NCBI GenBank assembly: GCA_965153455.1
Contig: OZ234493.1
Coordinates: 25,162,213-25,226,212, forward strand
DNA length: 64,000 nt
Reading direction: 5' to 3'
Source of the DNA: Sphagnum compactum
Lineage: Eukaryota; Bryophyta; Sphagnopsida; Sphagnales
Shown here piece after piece: positions 62,299 through 64,000 of the stretch. How positions within the stretch are numbered: the stretch's first letter is position 1; each line of letters begins with the position of its first letter. Position numbers and translations under genes: made by a program. Below the pieces are notes generated by a model that did no database searches, was not told the origin of the DNA, and saw only the letters and a list, made by a program, of their open reading frames with translations.

Positions 62299-64000
62299 AA
62301 ATATCTAGTGCACGATTTAAATCCCACTTGTAATTCCAATAATCCAAACTTGACCATCGTTTTTTTTCATGGGATTGCTTTTGGCACGAATGATGAATGG
62401 AAGGAAACATGGACAACATGCCCCGCCAACAATAGAGAACAGTGCATATGTTGGCCTAAAAAGTGGCTACCCGAGGACTTGAACAACAATGTTCGAATTC
62501 TATCATTGTCTTATGACTCTAACATTGGTAAGAACCTCATTCAAAGTTTGGTTCCAAATTCCAGGTGTGACAATCTCCTCTATCGATGGACACATAAATT
62601 ACTTTTCCTTATGTACATTAAAAATTATTGTTTAGATCTTTAGAATTTCTTAAACATTTTGCAAGAATTAATTGTTCATGTGTGCTAGTATTGTGAAACA
62701 CACAAACAAGTTTCAATTTATTTGAATTGTTAGATTCATGTAAAAGAACATAAAACGGGGCTTAAATGCAAATGTTCTTGTTTGAGGATAATAACAAAGT
62801 CTATGTTCATATTATAAATTCATGGTACAACTAGTTTGGTTTTGATGGCAATGTTTTAGTTCCAACTTTTGGAACTTTATCTTTGGTAATGGAATTATAC
62901 TATATTATATTAATACATGTGTAGAAAATTTGCATCCATTTCATTGCAAAAGTTTTTTAAAAAAATAGTGTATCTTTTTTTAATTAAAATTTCTTTTTAT
63001 TTCAATGGTATTTCCAAGGTAACACATAGAAGATGAGTTGTGCATTAACACAAGAATGTACACACCTACATACTTGTACATTATAATTGTTTTATCAAAA
63101 CATGGTTGTCACATTTTTTAGGTAGATTAATGGAATCAATAAATGACAAATGACAAGCAAATCGATTAAGAACTTATGGTTTAGGTCATGTGTGAATTGA
63201 AAAATTGCCCCAAGTATAATAGGATAAATGTTTACATGTTTATACAATGTTGATAATGGAATTTTGGTGCATTGTTGAATATTTTGTAGTTATCGATCCC
63301 TTTGGGATGGACCGGTGGCATTAATTGCTTATAATTTTGGAGGTCTTATACTCAAAAGCTTGGTGGTTGAAGTTCACAAACATGTACATTAGAGGCCAAA
63401 AAATAGTTTAGATTATCAAATCCACAAATGTTGTCACACATTTTTGAACAATGTTAAAGGTGTAGTATTTTATGGTGTACCACATGCTGGTGGTACCCAA
63501 TATTTATCAAATTATTTCACTTGGCAACATCAAGAAATCAACACACTGAACAAGTGTGCAACCCAATTTGGTTTTTTAAAAAGTTTACAATCATTCAACC
63601 TACAAATGGAACACCTTTCAATAGATTTTAAAAATGTTATTCATGAAAACCGCGACATTTATGCATTTGGCGAAGGATTACCAATTGATGAGAATTGGGT
63701 CAAATTTTCATTTCACCACATTGAAAGTTATCCAACTAAGTTCAGTAGTTGAACATTTTTTGTATTGTCAAAACTTGTGTGGGATCATGTACTCAGTACT
63801 TTTGAATACATTAATGTGATGAATGGGTCATGTGTTTTATGAACCTTGTTTCCTAAATTACTATTGATGGAAAAAAAATTTGATTGACTTCAAACATCAG
63901 GAAATAGGGTTTAAATTTCCTTTCATCAAATTAATTCCATATAAATATTTGTGAGGAAAATCATATCATCATTAAAATATGTACGATTAATGAGAATAAA
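62299..64000 (+). pseudogene. Hydrolase-NLR copy C, hydrolase part only (window edge)
   Basis: Same gene as copy A, cut by the window end before its third exon. Exon 1 (62299-62564) has an intact CAG acceptor and the FFHGIAFG oxyanion motif, but lacks 33 bases (11 codons) present in copy A just after LSLSYDS. Exon 2 begins at 63290. The nucleophile is replaced, AYSFGG being AYNFGG (AAT at 63333-63335), and a TAG stop stands at 63390-63392 where copy A has CAA. The end of exon 2 keeps TGG, which is TAG in copy A, but the donor reads GTCAAA where copy A has GTAAGA. The sequence beyond 63750 is intron. Catalytically dead and prematurely terminated as read. Confidence 0.85.

Overview
This is nuclear DNA of a land plant. 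The genes have spliceosomal introns and encode plant-specific families: an LSD1-type zinc-finger protein, the plastid protein ORANGE, a DUF538 protein, and NB-ARC/LRR immune receptors with an alpha/beta-hydrolase N-terminus. That last architecture (the HNL class, first described from the liverwort Marchantia) points to a bryophyte or another seed-free lineage; this is inference and I cannot name a species. The DNA is strongly AT-rich and gene-poor, and most of it is decayed repeats.

Layout. 1-3.2 kb: repeat-bearing intergenic DNA with two strong hairpins. 3.4-4.1 kb (minus): an intact, uninterrupted LSD1-type gene, with a diverged tandem array of about 270-bp units upstream (4.8-6.1 kb). 6.5-22.6 kb: no recognisable gene; foldback elements, CCTA-type tetranucleotide arrays in both orientations, a TTGGCTAAA minisatellite and SINE-like heads. 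22.6-26.0 kb (plus): the ORANGE gene, eight exons that join in frame into 342 residues, with a 123-bp tandem repeat in its upstream region. 27.1-28.7 kb: a DUF538 gene (minus) flanked by two minisatellites. 28.7-50.6 kb: repeat desert with MITE-like foldbacks, a MITE with terminal inverted repeats and target-site duplication (38.7-39.1 kb), a dead Copia polyprotein (40.7-41.8 kb) and an unidentified decayed minus-strand reading frame (45.7-46.3 kb). 50.6-64.0 kb: a head-to-tail cluster of hydrolase-NB-ARC-LRR genes. Copy A is full length but carries many lesions, copy B is collapsed to its two ends, and copy C runs off the window edge.

The three intact genes show no functional link: LSD1 proteins regulate cell death, ORANGE acts in plastid carotenoid biogenesis, and DUF538 function is poorly known. 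The unusual part is the receptor cluster. Copy A keeps the catalytic serine but has lost the oxyanion HG glycine, a splice acceptor and the reading frame. Copy C keeps the HG but has lost the serine and carries a stop. The LRR region of copy A is about 41 nearly identical 72-bp units. A repeat related to the array upstream of the LSD1-type gene also lies just upstream of the cluster, in the same orientation relative to transcription.
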